64,000 bases of DNA from Microbacterium sp. zg-B96 (lineage in GTDB: Bacteria; Actinomycetota; Actinomycetes; Actinomycetales; Microbacteriaceae), in contig NZ_CP126738.1 of NCBI RefSeq assembly GCF_030246865.1, positions 3,038,001 through 3,102,000 on the forward strand. The letters are read 5' to 3'. The notes beneath the pieces were generated by a model. The model worked only from the letters and a program-made list of their open reading frames with translations. It was not told the origin of the DNA and did not search any database. A program made the translations under genes and the position numbers. The first letter of the stretch is position 1. Each line of letters starts with the position of its first letter. Below, in pieces: positions 1 to 7,415 of this stretch.

Positions 1-247
1 AATTGCAGTTGAACGGTGCATCCACAGCGCCCAGCAGGGATAGCGCGAACCACACGTCGATGGCCCGGTGCGAGGTGTCCATAAGCAGGCCCACGCGGCT
101 GCCGGCGCCCACTCCCAGTCCCGCCAGTCCCGCCGCCAGCGCCCGTGCATCCTGCAGCAGGCGGGAGTATGTGCGACCTGCTCCGTCGACGCGGATCATC
201 TCCTCGTCCGCGTAGTGGTGTGCCTGCGCCGACAGGAACCGCGCCAT
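1..247 (-). CDS. AMP-dependent acyl-CoA synthetase, N-terminal part (truncated by window start)
   Basis: Only the first 82 codons are present. The protein begins MARFLSAQAHHYADEEMIRVDG and continues with TYSRLLQDARALAAGLAGLGVGAG and a VGLLMDTS segment. This is the usual N-terminal subdomain of ANL (acyl-CoA synthetase/ligase) enzymes, which adenylate a carboxylic acid and transfer it to CoA. The AMP-binding motifs lie outside the window, so substrate class cannot be read. It is the third gene of a minus-strand operon behind the luciferase-like oxidoreductase and an enoyl-CoA hydratase (52 bp gap), so it probably activates the acid that this block degrades. No strong ribosome-binding site precedes the ATG. 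Confidence 0.8.
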   Translation of the reverse strand, partial: MARFLSAQAHHYADEEMIRVDGAGRTYSRLLQDARALAAGLAGLGVGAGSRVGLLMDTSHRAIDVWFALSLLGAVDAPFNCN

Positions 248-299
248 CGCCGTCACTGCTCTCGCCTCTCGGTGTGTGAGTGGGTACGGATGCGGAGCA

Positions 300-1043
300 C
301 TACTTCGAGCGGGCGGAGAACGCCGCGAGTCGCGCTCTCGCATCGTCGCCGAGCATCGTCTCGTAGGCGTCCTCCATGGACGACAGCGGCCGCGTCTCGT
401 TGAGGATCTTCTTGTACAGCCGGATCGCCTCCAGGGACGCCTTGCCGAGTTCGGCGAGGACCTCCTGCACCGCGTCCTCGAGGCCACCGGCGGGCACCAG
501 CTTGGTCACCAGACCGGCGCGAAACGCGTCCTCCGCCGAGAAGGTCGTCCCCGAGTACAGCCAGTAGCGCAGCCACGCCGGCGGCACCCGGTCGCGCAAG
601 AGACGAGGCATGTGTCCGTCAACGACACCCACGCGCGACTCGGGCATCGCGAACTTCGATCCCTCAGTGGCGATCACGATGTCGCTGACCAGGGCGAGCG
701 TCAGGCCGCCACCCATGCATAGCCCGTCGACCGCTGCGATCGTGGGCTTGGGCAGGCTGCGGATGGCCTCGAAGGGCACGCTCTCGTCGTACCCGAAGAC
801 ATCGATGCCGTCCTCGTCCTCAAGTGCGGCGAGCATCTCCTTCAGGTCCCCGCCCACCGCGAAGGAGCCCTGCGTGCCTTCCAGCACGACCGCGCGCACG
901 TCGGCGTCGCGGTATGCGCGGCGGTATGCATCGCGGACCTGGGCGTACATTCGCTTATTCAGCGCGTTCTTCGCCTCCGGACGGTTGATCACGACGCGCA
1001 TGACGCCGTCGGTGACGGTGCTCGAGACCTTCTCTTCGGTCAC
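300..1043 (-). CDS. Enoyl-CoA hydratase/isomerase family protein (crotonase fold)
   Basis: A 247-residue crotonase-fold protein acting on acyl-CoA thioesters in the cytoplasm. The GTG start at 1043 is chosen because AAGGAGGA lies just upstream, although the frame stays open to 1220. It has the NRPEAKNALN opening, the oxyanion-hole segment FAVGGDLKEM and the glycine loop CMGGGLTLAL near residue 110. The position of the first catalytic Glu of classical hydratases (GGGCE) is Thr here, while the second (MPESRVG) is kept. That suggests isomerase, hydrolase or one-base chemistry rather than simple crotonyl hydration. It sits between the luciferase-like enzyme (55 bp upstream) and the acyl-CoA synthetase. 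Family assignment is sure; the reaction is not. Confidence 0.88.
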   Translation of the reverse strand: MTEEKVSSTVTDGVMRVVINRPEAKNALNKRMYAQVRDAYRRAYRDADVRAVVLEGTQGSFAVGGDLKEMLAALEDEDGIDVFGYDESVPFEAIRSLPKPTIAAVDGLCMGGGLTLALVSDIVIATEGSKFAMPESRVGVVDGHMPRLLRDRVPPAWLRYWLYSGTTFSAEDAFRAGLVTKLVPAGGLEDAVQEVLAELGKASLEAIRLYKKILNETRPLSSMEDAYETMLGDDARARLAAFSARSK

Positions 1044-1098
1044 AGAGTCCTCCTTCGTCGGGGGCCTGGCGGCCCCGGTGTGGCTACGTGGGAATCGC

Positions 1099-2172
1099 TC
1101 AGGCCACGCTCTTGACGCGCGGCGCGACCTCGGTGTGGAGCAGCTGGAGGCTGTAGTTCCAGGGGGCCGGGTCGTCGATGAAGTCGTGCCCGAAGATGAG
1201 CGTCGTCCCCCATCCGCCACTGTCGTCCATCAGGTTGTTGAGCTTGGCTACGACGGTGTCGGGGCTGCCCACGATCATGCTCTCGCGCACGAGCTCGATC
1301 AGGTCGCTCTTGTCATCCCACAGCGGCTTCACGCCGATGCGGGCAGCGCGACGCTGCTCGTTCGGGATGAGGTGCTCGCGCCAGGCATGACCGATCGGGC
1401 CTTCGACGACGAGCCGCTCGGCTTCGGCATCCGTGTCCGCGACGAAGATCTCGCGGCCGACATGGTGCGAGGCGCGACTGAGAGTCGACACATCGATTCC
1501 GCCGTCACGCGCGCCCTGAAGATAGGTCTCCCAGTGGTTGCGCACCAACTCGGGGCTACCACCGAAGGAAAGGGGGATGAAGCCTTGGTTGCCGGCGTAG
1601 GCGATCGACGTCGAGTTGGGGCTGGCACCGGCCATCGCGATGGTCATCTTGCCGCCGTACGGGCGCAGGTCGCGCAAATGATGCCCGCCGTGCTCGCTCC
1701 CGGGGAGCTGCGAGGTCCAGTACTTCCCCTCGAACTTAACCGGGCCGCCGGCCCAGATCTGCCGCATGAGCGCAAGGGACTCGATCGACATGTCGAGGTT
1801 CTCGGCCTGCGACGTGAACCCGTGGAACTTGGCATCCACCGGGTTGACACCCGTGGCCACGCCCAAGATGTAGCGCCCCTGCGTGATGTGGCTCATCCAT
1901 GAAGTCTGCGACGCCAGGTGGGCCGGGTGCTGGTAGGGCAGGAGGTGTGCGCCGGGCGCCAGGATGATGCGCTCGGTCTCCCGCGCCGCAGCCGCGAGCA
2001 CGAGCTCAGGGTTGGGAATGGCCTCCCATCCGAGAGTGAAGTGCTGACCGACCCAGAACTCCTCGAGCCCGGCCTGCTCGGCTGCGACGGCTTGGTCGAC
2101 CGCCCAGTCGAAGACCTCGCGCGGCGAGCGCTCGGGTCGGGTGAACGGGGTTTGGAAGAGGCCGAACTTCAC
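1099..2172 (-). CDS. Luciferase-like (LLM) flavin-dependent monooxygenase
   Basis: A 357-residue TIM-barrel protein of the bacterial luciferase superfamily, which uses reduced FMN or F420. Visible family features are MKFGLFQTPF at the N-terminus, EEFWVGQHF, the strand ERIILAPGAHLLPYQHPAHLA and GRYILGVATGV, plus a C-terminal SMIVGSPDTVVAKL segment. The start is GTG with AAGGGA 8 bases upstream. It leads the minus-strand operon with a crotonase and an acyl-CoA synthetase. The family includes type II Baeyer-Villiger and limonene-type monooxygenases, so a ring or side-chain oxygenation that starts the pathway is plausible but inferred. A separate flavin reductase is not seen nearby. F420 use is possible, since a cofE gene lies at 50.6 kb. 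Confidence 0.9.
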   Translation of the reverse strand: MKFGLFQTPFTRPERSPREVFDWAVDQAVAAEQAGLEEFWVGQHFTLGWEAIPNPELVLAAAARETERIILAPGAHLLPYQHPAHLASQTSWMSHITQGRYILGVATGVNPVDAKFHGFTSQAENLDMSIESLALMRQIWAGGPVKFEGKYWTSQLPGSEHGGHHLRDLRPYGGKMTIAMAGASPNSTSIAYAGNQGFIPLSFGGSPELVRNHWETYLQGARDGGIDVSTLSRASHHVGREIFVADTDAEAERLVVEGPIGHAWREHLIPNEQRRAARIGVKPLWDDKSDLIELVRESMIVGSPDTVVAKLNNLMDDSGGWGTTLIFGHDFIDDPAPWNYSLQLLHTEVAPRVKSVA

Positions 2173-2351
2173 GTGCTGTTCCCTTCAGGAGGCGACACTG
2201 CCGCGGAATGGCACCCAAGGCGACCAATCCGAAATGAATACTTACATATATTGACATGATTGCCAAATCAGTCAAGTGTTATGTGTAATGCTTTGGATCC
2301 TATGGGCGGTGCTCGCGCACCCTCCGTCGCAGAGATAAGAAGGAGCGCCCG
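2173..2351. promoter_or_regulatory. Divergent promoter region with an inverted-repeat operator
   Basis: A 179-bp AT-rich spacer separates the luciferase-like gene (minus) from the acyl-CoA dehydrogenase pair (plus). At 2251-2275 the arm TTGAC-A-TGATT is followed by GCCA and then AATCAGTCAA, a 10-bp inverted repeat with one bulged A. A minus-strand promoter fits: TTGACT at 2276-2271, 18-base spacer, AATATA at 2252-2247. A TGTAAT at 2284-2289 could be the plus-strand -10. The minus strand of 2237-2256 also reads TCAATATATGTAAGTATT, resembling the motif shared by other intergenic regions of the block. Confidence 0.55.
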
Positions 2352-3545
2352 GTGCCACCCTCGAGGACCATCGAACAGCTGCGCGCCGACGTGCGCGAAT
2401 GGTGCCGGGCCTCGATCCCGGCGGATTGGCGGCAGACCGAGGCCAACGCGTCTCGGGACCAGTTCGTGGCGTTCCAGAACGACTGGCTTCGTCGACTGAA
2501 CGAGGCTGGATGGTCCACGCCGCATTGGCCCACCGAATGGGGAGGCGGCTACAGCCTCGCCGAGCAGGGCGTCATCTTCGAGGAGCTCGCCCGCGCCGAG
2601 GCACCCAGGCTAGTACTGCATTTCATCTCGCTCCATCACGCGGCATCCACGCTGCTGCACGCCGGCACCGAGGAGCAACGCGCGCGCCATCTGCCCGCGA
2701 TCCGCAACGGCGAGGTGTGGTGCCAGGGTTTTTCCGAACCCGGAGCGGGGTCCGACCTCGCCGCGTTGGCCACCAAGGCCGTGCGGGACGGCGACCACTA
2801 CGTCGTCAATGGACAGAAGATCTGGGCGAGTCTTGCCATGTACGCCGACTGGTGCCTCCTGCTGGTGCGCACGGATCCCGATGCGCCCAAGCGCCGCGGC
2901 ATCTCCTACATGCTCATGGACATGCGGTCCCCGGGCGTCGAGGTACGGCCCATCAAGAAGGCCACTGGCGAGGAGCACTTCTGCGAGATCTTCCTGACCG
3001 ACGTGCGCATCCCGGTGGCCAACCTCATCGGACCGGAGAATGACGGCTGGCGGGTGGCGCAATCCACACTCAACTCCGAACGCGGTGCCACGATGGTGGA
3101 ACTCAGCGAGCGCCTCAAGGTCGGGTTCTCGTGGCTATGGGACGAACTGCATGATCCCGGGCGCGATCCCGGCCTGCTCGGCGCTCAGGACGCGTACGTT
3201 GCCGACGAGCTCGCCGGGTACGCCACGAGCCTGGAGGCGCTGCGCCTCCTCGTGGCAAGAGGACTCGCCGACGACATCATCCCCCAGAACGCCGGCGTGC
3301 TGGCCTCCGTCACCAAGCTCGTGTACAGCGAGCTGCTGCAGGACATGACCGGTTTCGGGGCTTCCCTCGCGGGGCTCGACGGCCAGCTGCGCACGCCCCG
3401 CGTCGCCAGCGGCGGATGGGAGTCCGGAGTGTGGCTCCTCGACCACATCTCCTCGTGGGAGTGGACCATTCCCGGCGGCACCAGCGAGATTCAGCGCACG
3501 ATCATCGGGGAGCGCGGCCTGGGCCTGCCCCGGGAACCGAGGTGA
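2352..3545 (+). CDS. Acyl-CoA dehydrogenase, large subunit of a probable alpha/beta pair
   Basis: A 397-residue flavoprotein of the acyl-CoA dehydrogenase family, which oxidises acyl-CoA to enoyl-CoA and passes electrons to ETF. GTG start with AAGGAG 8 bases upstream. The middle domain has WCQGFSEPGAGSDLAAL, and the C-terminus ends in IPGGTSEIQRTIIGERGLG. At the position where canonical enzymes carry the catalytic Glu (EGT) this protein has Gly (GGT). It lies 4 bp before a second, smaller acyl-CoA dehydrogenase, an arrangement typical of the heteromeric FadE pairs of actinobacterial steroid and side-chain catabolism, where one subunit lacks the base. Substrate unknown. Confidence 0.92.
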   Translation: MPPSRTIEQLRADVREWCRASIPADWRQTEANASRDQFVAFQNDWLRRLNEAGWSTPHWPTEWGGGYSLAEQGVIFEELARAEAPRLVLHFISLHHAASTLLHAGTEEQRARHLPAIRNGEVWCQGFSEPGAGSDLAALATKAVRDGDHYVVNGQKIWASLAMYADWCLLLVRTDPDAPKRRGISYMLMDMRSPGVEVRPIKKATGEEHFCEIFLTDVRIPVANLIGPENDGWRVAQSTLNSERGATMVELSERLKVGFSWLWDELHDPGRDPGLLGAQDAYVADELAGYATSLEALRLLVARGLADDIIPQNAGVLASVTKLVYSELLQDMTGFGASLAGLDGQLRTPRVASGGWESGVWLLDHISSWEWTIPGGTSEIQRTIIGERGLGLPREPR

Positions 3546-3549
3546 GACC

Positions 3550-4677
3550 ATGACCACGATCTTGGGCATCGATGAGGAGCTCTCCGCGCTGAGGGGGATG
3601 GTGTGGGACCTCCTCGCGCAGCGCTTTCCCGCCGCGCACGTGCATCGCATCGTCGACGGCGGCACCGCGCAGGATGCCGAGCTGGACGCGGCACTGGCTG
3701 AGCTCGGCATGTTCGGGGTAGACGTCCCGGAAGACCTCGGTGGCGGCGGCGGCACCTTCACGCACCTGCGGCAGGTGGCGGAGGGCTGCGGCTGGGCCGC
3801 CGGCACAACCCGGCTCCTCGGGACGGCGGCGGCCACCGGCATCCTCACAGACTCCGACGCGCCGGCCGCGAGAGCGTTGATCGAGGACATCGCCGGCGGG
3901 TCAGCATCCGCCGCCGTTGCCACGCCCGGCGTCTTCTCGAGCGCAGCGGGCGAGGGCATCCGCGCGCGGCGGGACGGCGCAGACATCGTGCTGGATGGCC
4001 GCGCCTCTCACGTGCTCGACCTGCCGGGTGCGCAGGTCGTGATCGTGCGCGCGGTCGATTCCGACGAACAGCCCCTGTTCGCGGTCGTCCCGGCCGATCA
4101 GTCGGGCGTCCACGTCGAGCGCCAGGAGGTGCTGGACCTCACGCGCAGCATCGGGCGTCTCACGCTGAGTGGCGTACGCGTCGGAACGGACGCCGTTGTC
4201 GTGGACGGAGGCGCCGCGCACGACACCACGGAGGCGCTCATCCAGCGGATGTCCCTTCTGGTGGCCGCCGACGCACTCGGCGTATCCAGCCGTGTGCTCG
4301 AACTCACGACCGCGTACGCCACCCAGCGCGAGCAGTTCGACCGGGCGATCGGGTCCTTCCAGGCGGTCAAGCACCAGGCCGCCGACATGCTGGTGCGGAC
4401 GGAGATGGCGCGAGCGCTCGTCGACGAGGCATCCACCGCGGTGGATGAGCGGAGAGCCGATGCGCCTCGACTGGCCTCGATGGCCAAAGACCTCGCCTGC
4501 GCCGGTGCCGCGTGGGTGGCAGGTCGCGGCATCCAGCTCCACGGCGGGATCGGCTACACGTGGGAGCACGAGATGCACGTCTATTTCAAGCGCGCGAAGC
4601 TCGCCGAGCACCTCTTCGGCGACCGCCGGTGGCACCGCCGCCGCATCACCGACGAGATTCGCGCGATGCACCACTGA
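3550..4677 (+). CDS. Acyl-CoA dehydrogenase, second subunit of a probable alpha/beta pair
   Basis: A 375-residue acyl-CoA dehydrogenase family protein starting 4 bp after its partner. The N-terminal domain (about residues 1-120) is helical. The central domain is divergent and lacks the EPGAGSD signature. The C-terminal domain carries REQFDRAIGSFQAVKHQAADML and RGIQLHGGIGYTWEHEMHVYFKRAKL. This is the pattern of the beta-type subunit in heteromeric dehydrogenases. Adjacent, co-directional and non-homologous in length to its neighbour, it probably forms a complex with it. The MaoC hydratase that follows would hydrate the product. Confidence 0.9.
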   Translation: MTTILGIDEELSALRGMVWDLLAQRFPAAHVHRIVDGGTAQDAELDAALAELGMFGVDVPEDLGGGGGTFTHLRQVAEGCGWAAGTTRLLGTAAATGILTDSDAPAARALIEDIAGGSASAAVATPGVFSSAAGEGIRARRDGADIVLDGRASHVLDLPGAQVVIVRAVDSDEQPLFAVVPADQSGVHVERQEVLDLTRSIGRLTLSGVRVGTDAVVVDGGAAHDTTEALIQRMSLLVAADALGVSSRVLELTTAYATQREQFDRAIGSFQAVKHQAADMLVRTEMARALVDEASTAVDERRADAPRLASMAKDLACAGAAWVAGRGIQLHGGIGYTWEHEMHVYFKRAKLAEHLFGDRRWHRRRITDEIRAMHH

Positions 4678-4716
4678 CGGCGCGACACCCCGGTGCGCGC
4701 CAGAACGGAAGACGAC

Positions 4717-5205
4717 ATGGACGTCACCTACGCACAATTGCAGGGGATGAAGGGCACCGCGCTCGGCCCTTCCCCCTACCGCACCATCACGCAGGACGAT
4801 ATCCAGACGTTCGCCGACCTCACAGACGACCACTACTGGCTGCACGTCGACACCGAGAAGTCGGCCGCCGGGCCCTTCGGCACGACGATCGCGCACGGGT
4901 ACCTGACGCTCGCGATGATCAGCGCACTGTGGCCGGGGTTGCTGTGGGTCACTGATGCGCCCCTGATGGTGAACTACGGTTTCGAACGCGTGCGGTTCAC
5001 CGCCCCGGTCCTCAGTGGCAGCCGAATCCGGATGCGGGCCACGATCGCCGATGTGCTTCCCACCCCCCGAGGATGCCGACTCCAGGTCGACATGGCGCTG
5101 GAGCGGGAGAACGAAGAACGACCCGCCATCGTGGCTACCTGCCTGTTCGACCTGTCACGCCCCGACGGCACCGAGGGCCACGGATCGCCCGGCGGCTCGG
5201 CCTAA
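4717..5205 (+). CDS. MaoC-like enoyl-CoA hydratase (hotdog fold)
   Basis: A 162-residue single-hotdog protein. It contains FADLTDDHYWLHVDTEKSAAG followed by PFGTTIAHGYLTLAM, the R-hydratase signature with the Asp and His that activate water. The ATG at 4717 (MDVTYAQLQ) is preferred over a GTG at 4693 because GGAAG lies 6 bases before it and homologues begin there. It would add water to the 2-enoyl-CoA made by the dehydrogenase pair upstream (39 bp gap). It ends before a strong bidirectional hairpin. Molecular role is well supported; pathway position is inferred from order. Confidence 0.9.
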   Translation: MDVTYAQLQGMKGTALGPSPYRTITQDDIQTFADLTDDHYWLHVDTEKSAAGPFGTTIAHGYLTLAMISALWPGLLWVTDAPLMVNYGFERVRFTAPVLSGSRIRMRATIADVLPTPRGCRLQVDMALERENEERPAIVATCLFDLSRPDGTEGHGSPGGSA

Positions 5206-5255
5206 CCCGGTCACCTTGCTGTACGACTAGCAGCATCGGTCCGCAGTTCTTACTG

Positions 5256-5295
5256 GAGGGAGGTCCCGGGGTCGTATCGCCCCGGCACCTCCCTC
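5256..5295. terminator. Bidirectional hairpin between convergent genes
   Basis: GAGGGAGGT-C-CCGGGG, an 8-base loop, then CCCCGG-C-ACCTCCCTC: a 15-bp stem with one C-C mismatch. It lies between the MaoC gene (plus) and the ABC ATPase gene (minus), so it can serve both. There is no clear U-tract, as is common in high-GC actinobacteria. Confidence 0.75.
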
Positions 5296-5305
5296 GTCGC
5301 CCGGC

Positions 5306-6397
5306 TCAGGCGGGGTAGGTGTGCAGGCTGCGCTGCGCGACGCTTACCGCGACGCTGGCGCCGGGCTGCAGACTCCGGACCCATGCCTCGGATGCGCCGG
5401 TGCCGGTCCGCACGTGCAGACGCGACTCATCACCGAGGGTCAGTGTCACATCGACGTGGCGTCCGCCGTACTCGGCGGTGACGAGGCTCGCATCCATCAC
5501 GATGGCCCCGTCGACGGCGGTGGGGCGCACGGGGTGTAGCACGAGGTCGTCCGGACGGATGAGCGACACTGCACGGTCTGTGTCGACACCGAGCACCGGG
5601 GCCGAGACGGTCAGGCCGCCAGGGCCTACCCACGCACCGTCCGATCGCACCCATTCAAGCCGGTTGGACATGCCCACGAAGCCGGCGACGTACTCCGTCG
5701 CCGGGGCGAGGAACAGCGCCTCTGGGGTGTCCAACTGCTCGATGCGGCCGTCCTTCATGATGGCGACGCGATCACCCAGCGCGAGAGCCTCTTCCTGGTC
5801 ATGGGTCACGAGCACACCCGTGAACCTGAGCTGCTGGTGCAGCTCCCGGATCTCGGTGCGCACCTGATCGCGCAGCTTCGCGTCGAGGTTGCTGAGCGGC
5901 TCGTCCAGCAGCACCACCGACGGCTGAGCGACGAGTCCTCGCGCCAACGCGATCCGCTGCTGCTGGCCGCCACTGAGCTGAGCAGGATAGCGGTCGAGCA
6001 GGTTGGCGCAGTGCACCATTTCCGCCGCACGCTCGACCCATCCGTCGGAGATCGCCTGCTTCATGCGTCGTACCTTGAGGGGGTACGCGATGTTCTGCCG
6101 CACCGTCATGTGCGGCCACAACGCGTATGACTGGAACACCATGCCGATGTTGCGCTTATTGATCGGCACGTTTGCTCGCGTCCCGCCGCCGAAGACAGGG
6201 GTGCCGTCGAAGTGGATGCTTCCGCCACTCGGCGTCTCCAGTCCTGCAAGGCAGCGCAGGGTCGTGGTTTTGCCGCACCCACTGGGACCGAGCAGCACGA
6301 GGATCTCGCCCTGCTCGACCTCCAAGTCGAGTCCGTCGACGACGGTGGTGTTGCCGAACCCCTTGGTGAGGCCCGTGACGGTGATGCCCGCTGCCAT
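5306..6397 (-). CDS. ABC transporter ATP-binding protein (Fbp/Pot type)
   Basis: A 363-residue ATPase that powers uptake through the permease at 7416. It has Walker A LLGPSGCGKTTTL, Q-loop GMVFQSYALWPHM, signature LSGGQQQRIALARG, Walker B VVLLDEPLSNLDAK and switch VTHDQEEAL. A C-terminal extension of about 120 residues matches a TOBE regulatory domain. The ATG at 6397 (MAAGITVTGL) is taken as the start; a longer open frame upstream overlaps the hydrolase gene and has no domain. It is downstream of an alpha/beta hydrolase gene (19 bp gap) and divergent from the permease and binding-protein genes. Closest families carry Fe3+, polyamines or organic anions; here an organic acid is more likely from context. 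Confidence 0.92.
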   Translation of the reverse strand: MAAGITVTGLTKGFGNTTVVDGLDLEVEQGEILVLLGPSGCGKTTTLRCLAGLETPSGGSIHFDGTPVFGGGTRANVPINKRNIGMVFQSYALWPHMTVRQNIAYPLKVRRMKQAISDGWVERAAEMVHCANLLDRYPAQLSGGQQQRIALARGLVAQPSVVLLDEPLSNLDAKLRDQVRTEIRELHQQLRFTGVLVTHDQEEALALGDRVAIMKDGRIEQLDTPEALFLAPATEYVAGFVGMSNRLEWVRSDGAWVGPGGLTVSAPVLGVDTDRAVSLIRPDDLVLHPVRPTAVDGAIVMDASLVTAEYGGRHVDVTLTLGDESRLHVRTGTGASEAWVRSLQPGASVAVSVAQRSLHTYPA

Positions 6398-6416
6398 CGC
6401 TCCGCTCTCCGTTCTG

Positions 6417-7223
6417 TCAGTTCTGCGCCGAGTGGCGCAGGGTCCATCCGAGTTGCAGCGAGGCGAAGATATCGGGGGACTCCGCGTAGTACGCGTGCCC
6501 ACCTCCTTCCACGACGACGAGCTCGGCGTCGGTGATGCCGCGGTACAGGTCCCTGGCATGATCGGGCGTGGTGAGGATGTCCTCGGTCCCGACGGTGACA
6601 AGCGTGGGCGCCGTGATCTTGGCCAGCTCCTCGTCGGTCATCCACTGTTCCGTAGCGACGCGCAGGTGCGCCGCGTACTCCTGGGCGTTGATCTTCTCGA
6701 TCTCGGTCGCCCCGACCGGCAGCGCCTGGGAGATGTGCGTCTGGCTGAAGGCGGTGATCTCCACGAACGGGCGGAGAAGTTCCCCCGCGAGGCCGCTGTC
6801 GACGATCCTCTGTCGGAAACCGAGGATCGCCCGCAGGCGCGGATCCGGACGCGCGGCGGTGGAGTGCAGCGCGAGACTGCGGACCAGGTGCGGATGCCGC
6901 GACGCGACGCGCATCGCGATGGCTCCACCCATCGACACGCCGCACACGTGGACCGGGCCCTCACCGAGCGCCTCGATGAGCTCGGCGGCGTCGTCGGCGA
7001 GATCCTCCATGGTCGTCTCCGGACCGACGTCCGAGGCGTCGCCCACGCCGCGATTGTCGAATGAGATGCACTGCAGGTGCGGAGCCAGCCGTCGCATCGC
7101 CGGATCCCACGCCCGGTGGTCGGTTCCCAGCCCCTGGATCATCAGGAGGACCGGCCCGCTGCCCATACGCTTGACGTTCGTCGTCAGTGCCGACAGTGCG
7201 TGCTTTTCCATCGTGTGCTGCAC
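6417..7223 (-). CDS. Alpha/beta hydrolase (3-oxoadipate enol-lactonase-like)
   Basis: A 268-residue alpha/beta-hydrolase. It shows LLMIQGLGTDHRAWD (oxyanion strand), the nucleophile elbow VCGVSMGGAIAMRVA with Ser, PTLVTVGTEDILT with the acid Asp, and VVEGGGHAYYAESPD with the His: a complete triad. Overall organisation resembles enol-lactonases (PcaD) and related C-C or lactone hydrolases. A GTG at 7223 is used as start because AAGGAGATCC precedes it; an ATG at 7211 is an alternative. It is co-transcribed with the transporter ATPase. With the luciferase-like monooxygenase of the same block it could open a lactone, an inference only. Confidence 0.85.
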   Translation of the reverse strand: MQHTMEKHALSALTTNVKRMGSGPVLLMIQGLGTDHRAWDPAMRRLAPHLQCISFDNRGVGDASDVGPETTMEDLADDAAELIEALGEGPVHVCGVSMGGAIAMRVASRHPHLVRSLALHSTAARPDPRLRAILGFRQRIVDSGLAGELLRPFVEITAFSQTHISQALPVGATEIEKINAQEYAAHLRVATEQWMTDEELAKITAPTLVTVGTEDILTTPDHARDLYRGITDAELVVVEGGGHAYYAESPDIFASLQLGWTLRHSAQN

Positions 7224-7415
7224 GGATCTCCTTTGATCGTGGGGGCGGACCATCGCACATCAGTGTAGTGCGGATCCCAAACATAATTATAATGATTAAC
7301 GTAATTAGTGATAGCGGTGAGCTTCACGGCAGCAGTACGTTATGAACGTAAAGATTAATAGATAGCGCGCGCCGAAGACGGCGCATTTCGCAAGGACGCG
7401 ACACAGGAGGAGCAC
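7224..7415. promoter_or_regulatory. Divergent promoter region of the ABC uptake system
   Basis: This 192-bp spacer is strikingly AT-rich at 7278-7365. It includes ATTA-ACG-TAAT at 7295-7305 and GTACGTTATGAACGTAAAGATTA-type sequence at 7335-7357, one of the GTAAAGATT motif copies found in other promoters of this block. It would drive the hydrolase/ATPase genes leftwards and the permease/binding-protein genes rightwards. Exact promoters cannot be fixed by eye. Confidence 0.5.
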
